53,504 bases of DNA from an uncultured Clostridia bacterium. Lineage in GTDB: Bacteria; Bacillota; Clostridia; Christensenellales; Borkfalkiaceae. A model generated the notes under the pieces. The model was not told where the DNA came from and did not search any database. It saw nothing but the letters and a program-made list of their open reading frames with translations. This document shows positions 42,187 to 49,929 of the stretch, in pieces; the stretch's first letter is position 1, and each line of letters opens with the position of its first letter. Where the stretch lies: positions 1 to 53,504 of the forward strand of contig CANQJF010000010.1 of the NCBI GenBank assembly GCA_947624225.1, written 5' to 3'. The translations under genes were made by a program, and so were the position numbers.

Positions 42187-44159
42187 ACTTCCATTATACC
42201 ATTTCCCAATGTAAATTGCAAGCCGCGGGAGCCATCCACGAAAAGATCGGCGCCGAGCGCCTCCCCGCCCGAAAAATCCACTTCGACGACGAGGTCTCCA
42301 TAGCGGAGGGCCAACTTCTCCCGCGTGACAAAGGTAAAGCGCATCTCCCCCACCGTGACCTCCTCCGCAAAGACGACGGGCGCCTGCTTCAATCCCGTTT
42401 GCACCGCATCGCGGGCATAAATGCAAGCCACGGGCAGAGAGAACGCGTGGTTGATGCCGTCGGTCTCGTCCTCCGAGAGCACCAGAACGGCATCGAGCGT
42501 CCCGCCGAAGCGGCGGGCGAGGATGTCCTTTAAGTCCCCGAGGCCCATCTCTCCGTCGATGACGAGAACGGCGGCGTCTTGCGAGCGGAGCAACAAGGCA
42601 GACCCGTCCTTTCGCGAAAAGGCCTCTCCCTTGACGCCCGACGGCACGATGTTTTCCACAATCACCGCGGCCGCAAACACGATGGCGACCGCCCCGCCGA
42701 CGACTGCGCGCAACACGCGGCCCATGCGCACTTTTTCGCTCATGAGCAGCGCCCCTATGACCCAAACCGTGGCACCCATGCCCAAGGAGAACCCCGTCAA
42801 AACGAGGCCGAAGTCCCCGAGCGCGAAGAGGAGCAGCAGGCACGAGAGCAGGGCTTCGGGCACGGCGAGCAGCACCGTTGCGGGCGGAATGATGACGGCC
42901 GAGACCGCAAAGAGCAGCACGGTCAGAAAGAGCACCGGCAACAGCGGGACGAGCAAAAGATTTAAGACAAATCCCCACAGCGAGAAGTAGCCGAAACACT
43001 CATAGAGAATGGGGAATGTGAAGAGCTGCACGGAGAGGTTGGCCGAAAGATAGCGCGCGAGAAAGGCGGGCAGGCGGCACTTTGCAAACAGGCGGCCGAG
43101 CGGCCCCGCAAAGAACGCAAGGCCGAGGCATGCCCCAAAGGAGAGGCGGAAGCCCGCCGACAGCCACTGCGCCGGCGCAAATATCAAAATGAGGAGCGCG
43201 GCCAGCGAGAGAGCTTCCGGAAAATCATACTTCCTGCCCGCGGCGCGGGAGCCCCCGAGGACAGCGCACATGATGAGGGCGCGCACCGAGGAGACCGTAA
43301 AATTGCACAGCAGGGTGTAGAGAAATGCGGCGGCAACGGCGGGGATGTAGGCCTTTCTCCCCAGCGGGCGGCAAAGGAGCAAAACGGCGGCAAACACGAT
43401 CCCGATGTGCAAGCCCGAGACGGCGAAGATGTGCGCGATCCCGCCCTTGCGCACTTCCTCCATGAGGCCCGCATCCATGCCGCGGGAGTTTCCCGTGAGA
43501 AGAGAATACGCCACCTCTGCCTCATGGCGATCCATGCCCGCAAAGAGGCGGTCATAGAGCACGGCGTTCAGCCGCAAAAAGGGGTCAGAGGAGACGCCTG
43601 TCTTTTGGTAATCGACCGTCCCCGCCTCATAGCGGATATCCGAATAAAAGAGGTATTCCGCATAGCTATCCGCGGACATGGGTAGGTCGTTTTTGGTGAT
43701 GTCTGTTTCAAGGAAGAGAATATCTCCCGCCCGCACCTCGTCGGAGGACACCGCCGCCGCGAGCTTCCCGCCGTTCTTTTCCCCGTCGAATTCCAGCCCG
43801 ACGAGGATGACGTCCGCATAGCCGTGGTGCACGACGGCCGTCTCCACCGTCCCGGTCACCGCATACGTCCCGCTCGGTTTTCCCCAAGTGAAGCGCTCGG
43901 CCGAAAGGTGTGCAAGCCCCGCGCCGAGCCCCGCAAAACATACGACGGCAAGCACGACGGCGAGTGCCCGCTTCAAGCTCCACGGCACAAGCGCGAGCGA
44001 GCAAAAGACGAGGAGAAAGCAAAGGTCCGAGGGTGAAAATCCCCCGAACCGGATGCGATAGTAGAAAAAGATGCCCAAGATGAGCCCGAGCGCACAGAAA
44101 AGGAGGGGCCGCAAATTGACACGCGGCTTTCTCTCTTCCTCCGGATCGCGCTGCTTCAT
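42183..44159 (-). CDS. comEC: ComEC/Rec2-family DNA-uptake channel protein
   Basis: A 658-aa polytopic protein of the competence channel family that carries single-stranded DNA across the membrane. A soluble OB-like domain lies at about residues 85-200. The Competence domain follows at about residues 215-480 with AVSGLHIGIVFA, SSVRALIMC and FRLSFGACLGLAFF. The C-terminal part (about 540-658) has the shape of the metallo-beta-lactamase-like domain (GSALLLRSQDAAVLVIDG) but the HxHxDH metal motif is missing; LSEDETDGINH stands in its place. The start is the ATG at 44159, 14 bases after the acyltransferase stop, with AGAGG upstream. Whether the cell is competent is unknown. Confidence 0.92.
   Translation of the reverse strand: MKQRDPEEERKPRVNLRPLLFCALGLILGIFFYYRIRFGGFSPSDLCFLLVFCSLALVPWSLKRALAVVLAVVCFAGLGAGLAHLSAERFTWGKPSGTYAVTGTVETAVVHHGYADVILVGLEFDGEKNGGKLAAAVSSDEVRAGDILFLETDITKNDLPMSADSYAEYLFYSDIRYEAGTVDYQKTGVSSDPFLRLNAVLYDRLFAGMDRHEAEVAYSLLTGNSRGMDAGLMEEVRKGGIAHIFAVSGLHIGIVFAAVLLLCRPLGRKAYIPAVAAAFLYTLLCNFTVSSVRALIMCAVLGGSRAAGRKYDFPEALSLAALLILIFAPAQWLSAGFRLSFGACLGLAFFAGPLGRLFAKCRLPAFLARYLSANLSVQLFTFPILYECFGYFSLWGFVLNLLLVPLLPVLFLTVLLFAVSAVIIPPATVLLAVPEALLSCLLLLFALGDFGLVLTGFSLGMGATVWVIGALLMSEKVRMGRVLRAVVGGAVAIVFAAAVIVENIVPSGVKGEAFSRKDGSALLLRSQDAAVLVIDGEMGLGDLKDILARRFGGTLDAVLVLSEDETDGINHAFSLPVACIYARDAVQTGLKQAPVVFAEEVTVGEMRFTFVTREKLALRYGDLVVEVDFSGGEALGADLFVDGSRGLQFTLGNGIMEV
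42193..42221 (-). promoter_or_regulatory. Leaderless-type promoter of holA inside the comEC 3' end
   Basis: Minus strand TTGCAA, 17 bases, TATAAT, six bases (GGAAGT), ATG. It lies wholly in comEC codons. Confidence 0.7.
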
Positions 44160-44173
44160 GGCTCTGCCTCTTC

Positions 44174-45451
44174 TCAATCCCCGCTCTGCTTGGCTCTCTC
44201 GCGCGCGAGAAAGTAGATCTCCTCCGTCGCATAGGAGATCTTGGTGAGTTGATCGCGAAGATGCACCGGGTGCAGCCAATAGCTCTCCTCGGGGGTGGAG
44301 ATGTCTATGCTGTCCCCGAAGATGTTGTGCTTATATTTCTCCTTGCGGAAAGGATAGTCGTATTCGATGTGCACGCTTTCCAGCTCCGTTCCCGCCCAAA
44401 CGAGCGTCTTTTTTTCGCCGTAAGCCGTGCATTCGAGCACCGTGCCGTCGAGCGTCTGGGTGAGCTTCCCCATCCCCTGGTCGTAAAAGCGCTTTGCGTT
44501 GGGCAACGTGTGCACGGTGACCTCGTCCTCGAAGCGGTATTTTCCCGACCGCACCTCTTCGCGCACGCAAGCGCGTTCCCATTTCGTCCAATCGGGAATG
44601 TAGCGGAACTCCGTCTCGCCCTCCTCCGCTTGGAGTTGGGATAGCTCGTCCATCTGCCATGCTTTCCCGCATGCGGCGCACCACAGGCGGGTGCCCTCGG
44701 AGTGCATTTCGAACTCTTTCCGGCAGTGCGGGCACATGTAGAGGATGGAGTGCAGGCCGTTTGCGCGGTCGGGATTGGAGATGCGGATGTTGTTTTCCCG
44801 CTGGTAGAGATAGTCGTCCCGCTGCATACCCCGCTGGATGCGCGCGTCCACCTCCTGCCACGAGAGCTGTGCAAGTTCTTCTGCCGTCGCGAGGCATTCG
44901 AGTTCGGCGCGGAGGGGGATCTTCTGTTCGGGCTTATTCCACTGCGGCGCCGCCACAAAGGTCCCATAGAGGCGAAGGACCACGAGGGGCACCTTCATGA
45001 TCTTGGCCATCTTGGCAATGGACTGCGGGACATAGGAAGTGGTGCCGTCGAGGGAGTAGCGGGCCTCGGGATAGACACAGACGATGCTCTTATACTTGTC
45101 CGCACAATAGCGCATGTGGCGGATGAGCTCGTAATCCTTGACGAATTTGCGCTTGGTGATACAGCCGAGGCGGCGCATCAGGAAGTCCCCCACGTCGCGC
45201 ACGGCGTCGATGGCGACGACGTTGTTGGCATTGTAGGGGGCGACGGCCTTATACATCAGGGGGTAATCCAGCATGCTCGCATGCGTCACGAGCAAGAGAT
45301 AGGGCGGGCGGATGCCCTCCATATCGATCTTTTCTATTGTGACGGGCATGCCTTTCAGCCGCGGGTTGATGGCAAAGATGCGCGCCAGAAACATCCAAAA
45401 TTTGCTTGGCTTTTTGGGTTTGCGTGAAAAATCATACCGTTTGACGCTCAT
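44174..45451 (-). CDS. PlsC-like acyltransferase with zinc ribbon
   Basis: A 425-aa protein. The N-terminal 200 residues are a 1-acylglycerol-3-phosphate acyltransferase (PlsC) domain: the H-x4-D catalytic motif is in LVTHASMLDYP near residue 58, and VYPEARYS near residue 129 replaces the usual FPEGTRS. Then comes a four-cysteine zinc ribbon (CPHCRKEF...CAACGKAW, about residues 250-275) and a soluble domain of about 150 residues I do not recognise. It probably acylates a lipid at the inner membrane face; the zinc ribbon may bind a partner. GAGGAGA precedes the ATG. It is first in an operon with comEC and holA, from a perfect promoter. Confidence 0.85.
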   Translation of the reverse strand: MSVKRYDFSRKPKKPSKFWMFLARIFAINPRLKGMPVTIEKIDMEGIRPPYLLLVTHASMLDYPLMYKAVAPYNANNVVAIDAVRDVGDFLMRRLGCITKRKFVKDYELIRHMRYCADKYKSIVCVYPEARYSLDGTTSYVPQSIAKMAKIMKVPLVVLRLYGTFVAAPQWNKPEQKIPLRAELECLATAEELAQLSWQEVDARIQRGMQRDDYLYQRENNIRISNPDRANGLHSILYMCPHCRKEFEMHSEGTRLWCAACGKAWQMDELSQLQAEEGETEFRYIPDWTKWERACVREEVRSGKYRFEDEVTVHTLPNAKRFYDQGMGKLTQTLDGTVLECTAYGEKKTLVWAGTELESVHIEYDYPFRKEKYKHNIFGDSIDISTPEESYWLHPVHLRDQLTKISYATEEIYFLARERAKQSGD

Positions 45452-45507
45452 TCATACTCTCCTCATTGGTTGCGGCCGCGGCCGCGATGTGAATTGTACC
45501 CTTATCC

Positions 45508-45536
45508 ATTATACCAAAGCCGGGGCGGTCTGTCAA
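45508..45536 (-). promoter_or_regulatory. Promoter of the acyltransferase-comEC-holA operon
   Basis: Minus strand TTGACA, 17 bases, TATAAT, about 56 bases before the ATG. Confidence 0.9.
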
Positions 45537-45546
45537 GACTTAATTT

Positions 45547-46134
45547 TCAGAGCAGGCCTTCGAGAAGGATCTTAAAGCCGATCAGAATGAGCACGATGCC
45601 GCCGAGCAGTTTTGCATTGTCCGCGAAGCGGTCGCCGATCTTCTTGCCGAAGAGCACCGCAGCGCAAGAGAGCAAGAATGTGGTGCATCCAATGATTGCT
45701 GAGCACCAGAACACGGACATGGGTAGGCTCTTTGACGTCTCCGCCGCAAGAAACGTGACGCCTACGGCGAGCGCGTCGAGGCTGGTCGCGAGCCCCTGCA
45801 CGGCAATCTCCCCGTGCCGAACGGGCTTTCTGCCCAATCCCGCGAGCGACGGCTTGTTCCGCTCCGAAAGAAATTCGACGACCGACTTCCCGCCGATGAA
45901 CGCGAGCAGTGCAAAGGACAGCCACGGCGCGATCCTCTCGACCACAGCGGCAAACAGCCCCCCGAAGAGGTATCCCGCGAGGGGCATGGCAAACTGCATA
46001 AAGCCAAAGGTGGCGGCGATGAGCAGCAGCTTGTCGGGGCACATCTTCGTCTCCCGCATGCCGTCGGTCAGGCCGGCCGCAAAGGCGTCCATCGACAGCG
46101 CGACGCCGAGCATAAAAATATCCCAAATCTCCAT
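45547..46134 (-). CDS. mntP: Manganese efflux pump MntP
   Basis: A 195-aa six-helix membrane protein of the MntP (YebN) family that exports Mn2+. The two related half-motifs with conserved Asp are present: VALSMDAFAAGLTDG near residue 16 and ATSLDALAVGVTF near residue 120; another conserved patch is FIGGKSVVEFL. GAGGG precedes the ATG. A yybP-ykoY manganese riboswitch with terminator lies directly upstream, so transcription should switch on when Mn2+ is high. Length and regulation are typical of the family. Confidence 0.95.
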   Translation of the reverse strand: MEIWDIFMLGVALSMDAFAAGLTDGMRETKMCPDKLLLIAATFGFMQFAMPLAGYLFGGLFAAVVERIAPWLSFALLAFIGGKSVVEFLSERNKPSLAGLGRKPVRHGEIAVQGLATSLDALAVGVTFLAAETSKSLPMSVFWCSAIIGCTTFLLSCAAVLFGKKIGDRFADNAKLLGGIVLILIGFKILLEGLL

Positions 46135-46153
46135 AGAACCCTCTTTGTCTTAT

Positions 46154-46191
46154 AAAAAAAGACTTACGCACGCCAAAAACGTGCATAAGTC
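46154..46191 (-). terminator. Riboswitch-controlled terminator before mntP
   Basis: Minus strand GACTTATGCACG pairs with CGTGCGTAAGTC (one G-T) and is followed by TTTTTTTATAA. The 5' arm overlaps the conserved 3' end of the aptamer (GTGAGACTTATG), so metal binding and termination exclude each other. Confidence 0.88.
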
Positions 46192-46272
46192 TCACCGTTT
46201 CATGCAGAACCCGCGTTGCCGCAATGTGTGGACGCTGCCGCCCGCCGTGCGGGCCGATTACTCCCCTATGAC
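46184..46272 (-). promoter_or_regulatory. yybP-ykoY manganese riboswitch
   Basis: The minus-strand leader has the two conserved parts of the family: GGGGAGTA near its 5' end (46258-46266) and GTGAGACTTATGC at its 3' end, joined by GC-rich helices with a CAGCGT...ACGCGGG arm. With the promoter just upstream and a terminator overlapping its 3' end, it should act as a Mn2+-induced ON switch for mntP. Confidence 0.87.
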
Positions 46273-46278
46273 TTCTCT

Positions 46279-46307
46279 ATCATATCACATGCCGCCACGC
46301 ATGTCAA
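46279..46307 (-). promoter_or_regulatory. Promoter of the riboswitch-mntP transcript
   Basis: Minus strand TTGACA, 17 bases, TATGAT; the riboswitch begins within about ten bases. Confidence 0.88.
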
Positions 46308-46313
46308 CTGTTT

Positions 46314-46556
46314 TCACAGTTTTTTCTCGATGGCACGGGCGCGGTTGAGCGGGATCGGCGCCGTCTGTTGCGTGCACAGCTCCGTTCTCAGAACCGTCCC
46401 CTCCGCAAGTCCATTGCCCACGGGCGCGAGCACTCTGTCCCCCGCCGACACAAAAAAGGGCGCGAGGTACCAATGCGGCGCCCCCTCTATCTCCACTTTG
46501 GCAAACAAAAGGCTCTCGTTGCGGGCGAGAACGCCCCCGCTCAATGAATGGATCAT
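46314..46556 (-). CDS. Small protein of unknown function (80 aa)
   Basis: An 80-aa soluble protein with a strong ribosome-binding site (AAGGAGG) overlapping the end of the cardiolipin synthase gene ten bases upstream. The sequence alternates short strands (HWYLAPFFVSAGDRVLAPVG, NGLAEGTVLRTE) suggestive of a small SH3-like barrel; the GDRVLAPVGNGLAEGTV stretch faintly recalls the N-terminal DNA-binding barrel of PriA, but this is too weak to name it. It is the last gene of the trmL operon and ends just before the mntP promoter. Confidence 0.7.
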   Translation of the reverse strand: MIHSLSGGVLARNESLLFAKVEIEGAPHWYLAPFFVSAGDRVLAPVGNGLAEGTVLRTELCTQQTAPIPLNRARAIEKKL

Positions 46557-46565
46557 GCCCCCTCC

Positions 46566-48140
46566 TTAAAACAGCGGTGCGAAGATTTTTGCGAGTTCGC
46601 AGATGCCGCGCCACACCACATTCCGCTTGGCGTCCTCCTCCGTTTGGAGGGCAGAGGCCTCAAACGTGGCCACCATGTCCGCCTTGATCCCCTCAATTGC
46701 CGTGGCTCGGTACAAAAACACGGCATTTTCGAAGTGATACAAAAAGGAGCGATAGTCAAAGTTGATGGTGCCCACCGTTGCCACCTCGTCGTCGGCGAGG
46801 ATCATCTTGGCGTGCACGAATCCGGGCGTGTATTCATACACTTTCACCCCGGCCTTGATGAGCGCCATGTAGTTGGAGCGCGTGAGCGAAAACGCAAGTT
46901 TTTTATCGGGGATGTGGGGCGTGAGAACGCGCACGTCCACGCCGCGCCGCGCGGCCATCACGAGCGCCTCGCGCATGCGGTAGTCGATGATGAGATAGGG
47001 CGTCGTGAGGTAGACATAGTCGCGCGCGGTGTTGAGGATGCTGATGTAGACGTCCTCCCCGATGTGGCGGTCGTAGAGGGGCGCGGGCCCGTCGCAGTAG
47101 GGCTGGACAAACCCCTCCGCATCCGCCGAGCGGTAGTCGACGAGGTAGGCGGAGATGTCCTCGGCCTTGCGCGTCTGCAAATCATACATCCTCAAAAAGC
47201 TCACCGTCAGGTTGCGCACGGCCGCTCCTTCGAGGCGGATGGCGGTGTCTTTCCAATAGCCGAAAGGATGGGTCTCGTTGACGTATTCATCGGCAAGATT
47301 GAGCCCGCCGGTGTATCCCACCTTGCCGTCGATCACGGTGATCTTTCTGTGGTCGCGGTTGTTGTGCACATTTGCGACAACGGGCACGAAGGGATTGAAT
47401 TTCACGCACTTGATCCCTTTCTTGCGGAGGGTGCGGTGGTAATTCATGTGCACCTTGCCCATGCATCCGATGTCGTCGTACATGAGGCGCACCTCCACGC
47501 CCTCCTTGACCTTCTGTTCGAGCACTTCGAGGATGGAATTCCAAAACTTCCCGCGTTCAAGAATAAAATACTCCATGAAGATGAACTTTTCCGCCCGTTT
47601 GAGATCGTCGAGGTAATCCTGCCACATGGCCTCCCCGGAGGGGAAGTATTTGGTGGAAGTGTCGCCGTGGAGAACGGCCGTGTCCTCGGCCGTTGCAAGC
47701 GATTCGCTCACGGCCGCCCAGCGGCCCAAGTGCTCATGTAGCTGCATGCGTAAGACGTCGTGCGGGATGACGGAGGACGTCTTGACGGAGATCTCCCGAT
47801 ACAGCTTGCGCGCGCGGCGGGAGGGCCTGTGCGAGGAGAACGTCACGTAGATGGCGACGCCCAAAATGTTCAGCACGATGATACAGATGATCCACGGGAT
47901 CTTGGTCTCGGGTACCATGTCGCGGTTGGCCGCGTGCAAAACGCACACGATCATCACGATGTAGTTGAACAGGGTGAGCGAAACCGCGACGTAGGGCTCG
48001 ATCTGTGGATACGCCACGACGAGCACGAGATCGACAAACAGAAGTGCACCCGTGATGACGGATACCATCAACAAAAACAGGAACACGATGGTGAGCCCGA
48101 TCAGCGTAAAACGACTGAATATTTTTTTGACGAGCTTCAT
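46566..48140 (-). CDS. cls: Cardiolipin synthase (phospholipase D type)
   Basis: A 524-aa membrane enzyme that joins two phosphatidylglycerols into cardiolipin and glycerol. Two or more N-terminal helices (about residues 10-35, 40-65 and 75-100) come first. Both phospholipase D motifs are complete: HRKITVIDGKVGYTGG near residue 265 and HAKMILADDEVATVGTINFD near residue 440 (H-x-K-x4-D). AGGAGG lies before the ATG and overlaps the upstream gene's stop codon, so it is coupled to the LRR gene. Length is typical. Confidence 0.95.
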   Translation of the reverse strand: MKLVKKIFSRFTLIGLTIVFLFLLMVSVITGALLFVDLVLVVAYPQIEPYVAVSLTLFNYIVMIVCVLHAANRDMVPETKIPWIICIIVLNILGVAIYVTFSSHRPSRRARKLYREISVKTSSVIPHDVLRMQLHEHLGRWAAVSESLATAEDTAVLHGDTSTKYFPSGEAMWQDYLDDLKRAEKFIFMEYFILERGKFWNSILEVLEQKVKEGVEVRLMYDDIGCMGKVHMNYHRTLRKKGIKCVKFNPFVPVVANVHNNRDHRKITVIDGKVGYTGGLNLADEYVNETHPFGYWKDTAIRLEGAAVRNLTVSFLRMYDLQTRKAEDISAYLVDYRSADAEGFVQPYCDGPAPLYDRHIGEDVYISILNTARDYVYLTTPYLIIDYRMREALVMAARRGVDVRVLTPHIPDKKLAFSLTRSNYMALIKAGVKVYEYTPGFVHAKMILADDEVATVGTINFDYRSFLYHFENAVFLYRATAIEGIKADMVATFEASALQTEEDAKRNVVWRGICELAKIFAPLF

Positions 48141-48149
48141 ATGTACCTC

Positions 48150-49256
48150 CTAAATTCTTTCATAAACGGTGCACCCGCAAGGTGCGCGGGAGACCGCGTA
48201 ATCCCCCAAGTTTTTGAGCTCGATCTCCGCAAGGGGCGTGTGGACGAGGCGCAGGCTGTCCATGCCGAGGAACGCCTGCCGCGAGATATCGGCCGGGTCG
48301 ACGCCGCACAGATCCACTTCCTCCAAGTGCGTGTTGTGAAAGGCAAAGGCGTCCACAATCCCGCCCCGCACCCTCAAAGAGGTCAGCGCCGTGGGGACAG
48401 CCGTCTCCTCCTCCGTGCAGAGCATCCACGCAAGCGACCCTTCGAAGCCGGACACCCGCGTCTTTGCGCTGCCGACAAAGGGCACGTCGAGGGCAGTCAT
48501 CTCCCGCGCGCAGGCGAGGGCGCCGCCGCGCACATAGGTACAGTCGGGAACATACACCCGCGCGGCATGAGGCAACGTTGCGACCAGCGTCCGTTCGCCG
48601 AATGCGCTGAGAAAGAGCGCGTCCCCCTCCCGCTCATAGGGAGCCTGAGCGACAATGCTTTCCACCGCGCTGCCCGTGAGGTCGGAAGCGGAAAATTCCG
48701 CCGCCGCGCGCAAGTCGAATGCGGTGGCGCCGATGTCTTTCAAATAGTGTGCGGGAAGCGCTCCGTCCAGCAGGATGACGCAATCGGCCGCCACCATATC
48801 CGAGGCGACCACGTGATTTCCGTCAAAGGCATAGGCTTTCCCGGAGAAGTAAACCGTGCGCTTGTATTGCAGATACAGGGCCGCTCGCTCGATGGGAGCA
48901 AGCGCCGATGCATCCAAGAGCAAGAGGTCGAGCAGTTCGCCGCGGGCAAGGATGTCCCGGACACGGGCAAATTCCGCACCCGTCTGCACCGCGCCGCGCT
49001 CGCCGTCGCGTTCAAGCAAGACGCCCTCTTCGCCGACCCCCGCAATGCTCCGCAGTACCTCGGCATAGGGCTCCTCCCGCGCACCGCTCTCCCACAGACA
49101 GAGTACCGTCTTTGCAGAGGGCGCCGCGGGGAATTTCAAAAAGAGCAGAAGCAGGCATCCCGCCGAGAGCATGAGCGCAAGCAGGAGGGCGAGCAGTTCC
49201 CGCGCCCTGTCCGCGAGCAGAGTTTTCAAACGTTGGCGGGTCACCGCGGTCACCAT
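48150..49256 (-). CDS. Membrane-anchored protein with BspA-type leucine-rich repeats
   Basis: A 368-aa protein with an N-terminal membrane helix at about residues 18-42 and an outside part. The last 90 residues carry LRR_5/BspA-like repeats (LTSLRVRGGIVDAFAFHNTHLEEVDLCG, split here as LTSLRVRG and FAFHNTHLEEVDL, then AFLGMDSLRLVHTPLAEIEL), ending GCTVYERI, an end typical of such repeats. The middle 200 residues are unfamiliar. Its ATG overlaps the trmL stop codon by seven bases, and its stop codon lies in the ribosome-binding site of cls, so it belongs to a coupled operon. A role in envelope sensing or binding is only a guess. Confidence 0.75.
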   Translation of the reverse strand: MVTAVTRQRLKTLLADRARELLALLLALMLSAGCLLLLFLKFPAAPSAKTVLCLWESGAREEPYAEVLRSIAGVGEEGVLLERDGERGAVQTGAEFARVRDILARGELLDLLLLDASALAPIERAALYLQYKRTVYFSGKAYAFDGNHVVASDMVAADCVILLDGALPAHYLKDIGATAFDLRAAAEFSASDLTGSAVESIVAQAPYEREGDALFLSAFGERTLVATLPHAARVYVPDCTYVRGGALACAREMTALDVPFVGSAKTRVSGFEGSLAWMLCTEEETAVPTALTSLRVRGGIVDAFAFHNTHLEEVDLCGVDPADISRQAFLGMDSLRLVHTPLAEIELKNLGDYAVSRAPCGCTVYERI

Positions 49257-49738
49257 GTCAGCCGGTGCAGCGCGCCCGTCTCCTGCAATCCCGCAAAGCC
49301 CTGCTGGCGGAGGGCCTCAAAGGTCGCCACGGCGACGCAGTTGGAAAGGTTAAGCGACCGCTTCCCCGCGAGCATGGGGATGCGCAAGCATGCGTCCGGG
49401 TGCTCAACGAGCAGCTCTTCATCCAGCCCCGCCGTCTCCCTGCCGAACACGAGCACATCGTCGGGGCCGTAAGAGACGTCGGTATACACTTTGCGGGCCT
49501 TGGTCGTAAAGAACCAAAAGGGACCCTTTAAGGAGGAAAACACCTCCTCGATGCCGTCATGCACCACCACCCGGACAAATTGCCAATAATCCAGCCCGGC
49601 GCGCTTTAAATATTTGTCGTCCAGCTCGAATCCGAGCGGGCGGACAAGGTGCAGCGTACAGCCGGTGGCGGCACAGGTGCGGGCGATGTTGCCCGTGTTT
49701 TGGGGGATCTCGGGTTGAACAAGTACGATGTGCAGCAT
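49250..49738 (-). CDS. trmL: tRNA (cytidine(34)-2'-O)-methyltransferase TrmL
   Basis: A 162-aa SPOUT methyltransferase that methylates the ribose of the wobble base of tRNA-Leu, using S-adenosylmethionine. The start MLHIVLVQPEIPQNTGNI is highly typical; LVFGRETAGLDEEL and IPMLAGKRSLNLSNCVAV form the knotted SAM site. I choose the ATG at 49738 because it stands six bases after a TACAAT box; an earlier in-frame ATG would overlap the promoter. It heads an operon with the LRR protein, cls and a small gene. Confidence 0.95.
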   Translation of the reverse strand: MLHIVLVQPEIPQNTGNIARTCAATGCTLHLVRPLGFELDDKYLKRAGLDYWQFVRVVVHDGIEEVFSSLKGPFWFFTTKARKVYTDVSYGPDDVLVFGRETAGLDEELLVEHPDACLRIPMLAGKRSLNLSNCVAVATFEALRQQGFAGLQETGALHRLTW

Positions 49739-49744
49739 GTCTCT

Positions 49745-49773
49745 ATTGTAATACATCGGGCGGATTTTTGCAA
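49745..49773 (-). promoter_or_regulatory. Leaderless-type promoter of the trmL operon
   Basis: Minus strand TTGCAA, 17 bases, TACAAT, six bases (AGAGAC), ATG. There is no Shine-Dalgarno site. The -35 box and spacer lie in one arm of a perfect inverted repeat. Confidence 0.75.
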
Positions 49774-49796
49774 GCGTTTTGCAAAAATCCGCCCGA
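49756..49796. repeat. Perfect 18-bp inverted repeat overlapping the trmL promoter
   Basis: Arms 49756-49773 and 49779-49796 (TCGGGCGGATTTTTGCAA and its complement) are separated by GCGTT. There is no T-run, so it is not an ordinary terminator; it could be an operator or a DNA hairpin. Confidence 0.8.
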
Positions 49797-49801
49797 CATG
49801 C

Positions 49802-49839
49802 AAAAAAGGCATTCCTCCGATTTTCATCGGAAAAATGCC
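49802..49839 (-). terminator. Terminator of the sleB-ypeB operon
   Basis: Minus strand GGCATT/AATGCC and CCGAT/ATCGG form an interrupted stem, followed by TTTTTTG. Confidence 0.8.
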
Positions 49840-49929
49840 TCGGCTCGCTTTCCGCGGGGAGCGCCTCCCCGCCCTATGCGACGGTGTTCCCGCCTTTTAC
49901 GATAATTTTACAACGGTCTTTTACAACGG

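Noticed and set aside
42190..42999. Upstream extension of the holA frame
   Set aside because: It lies in the middle of comEC in another frame and is Arg-rich. The DNA polymerase delta sequence begins at the ATG that overlaps the comEC stop.
46400..46500. PriA-like domain in the 80-aa protein
   Set aside because: Similarity is limited to a few Gly/Val positions of a small barrel; not enough to assign.
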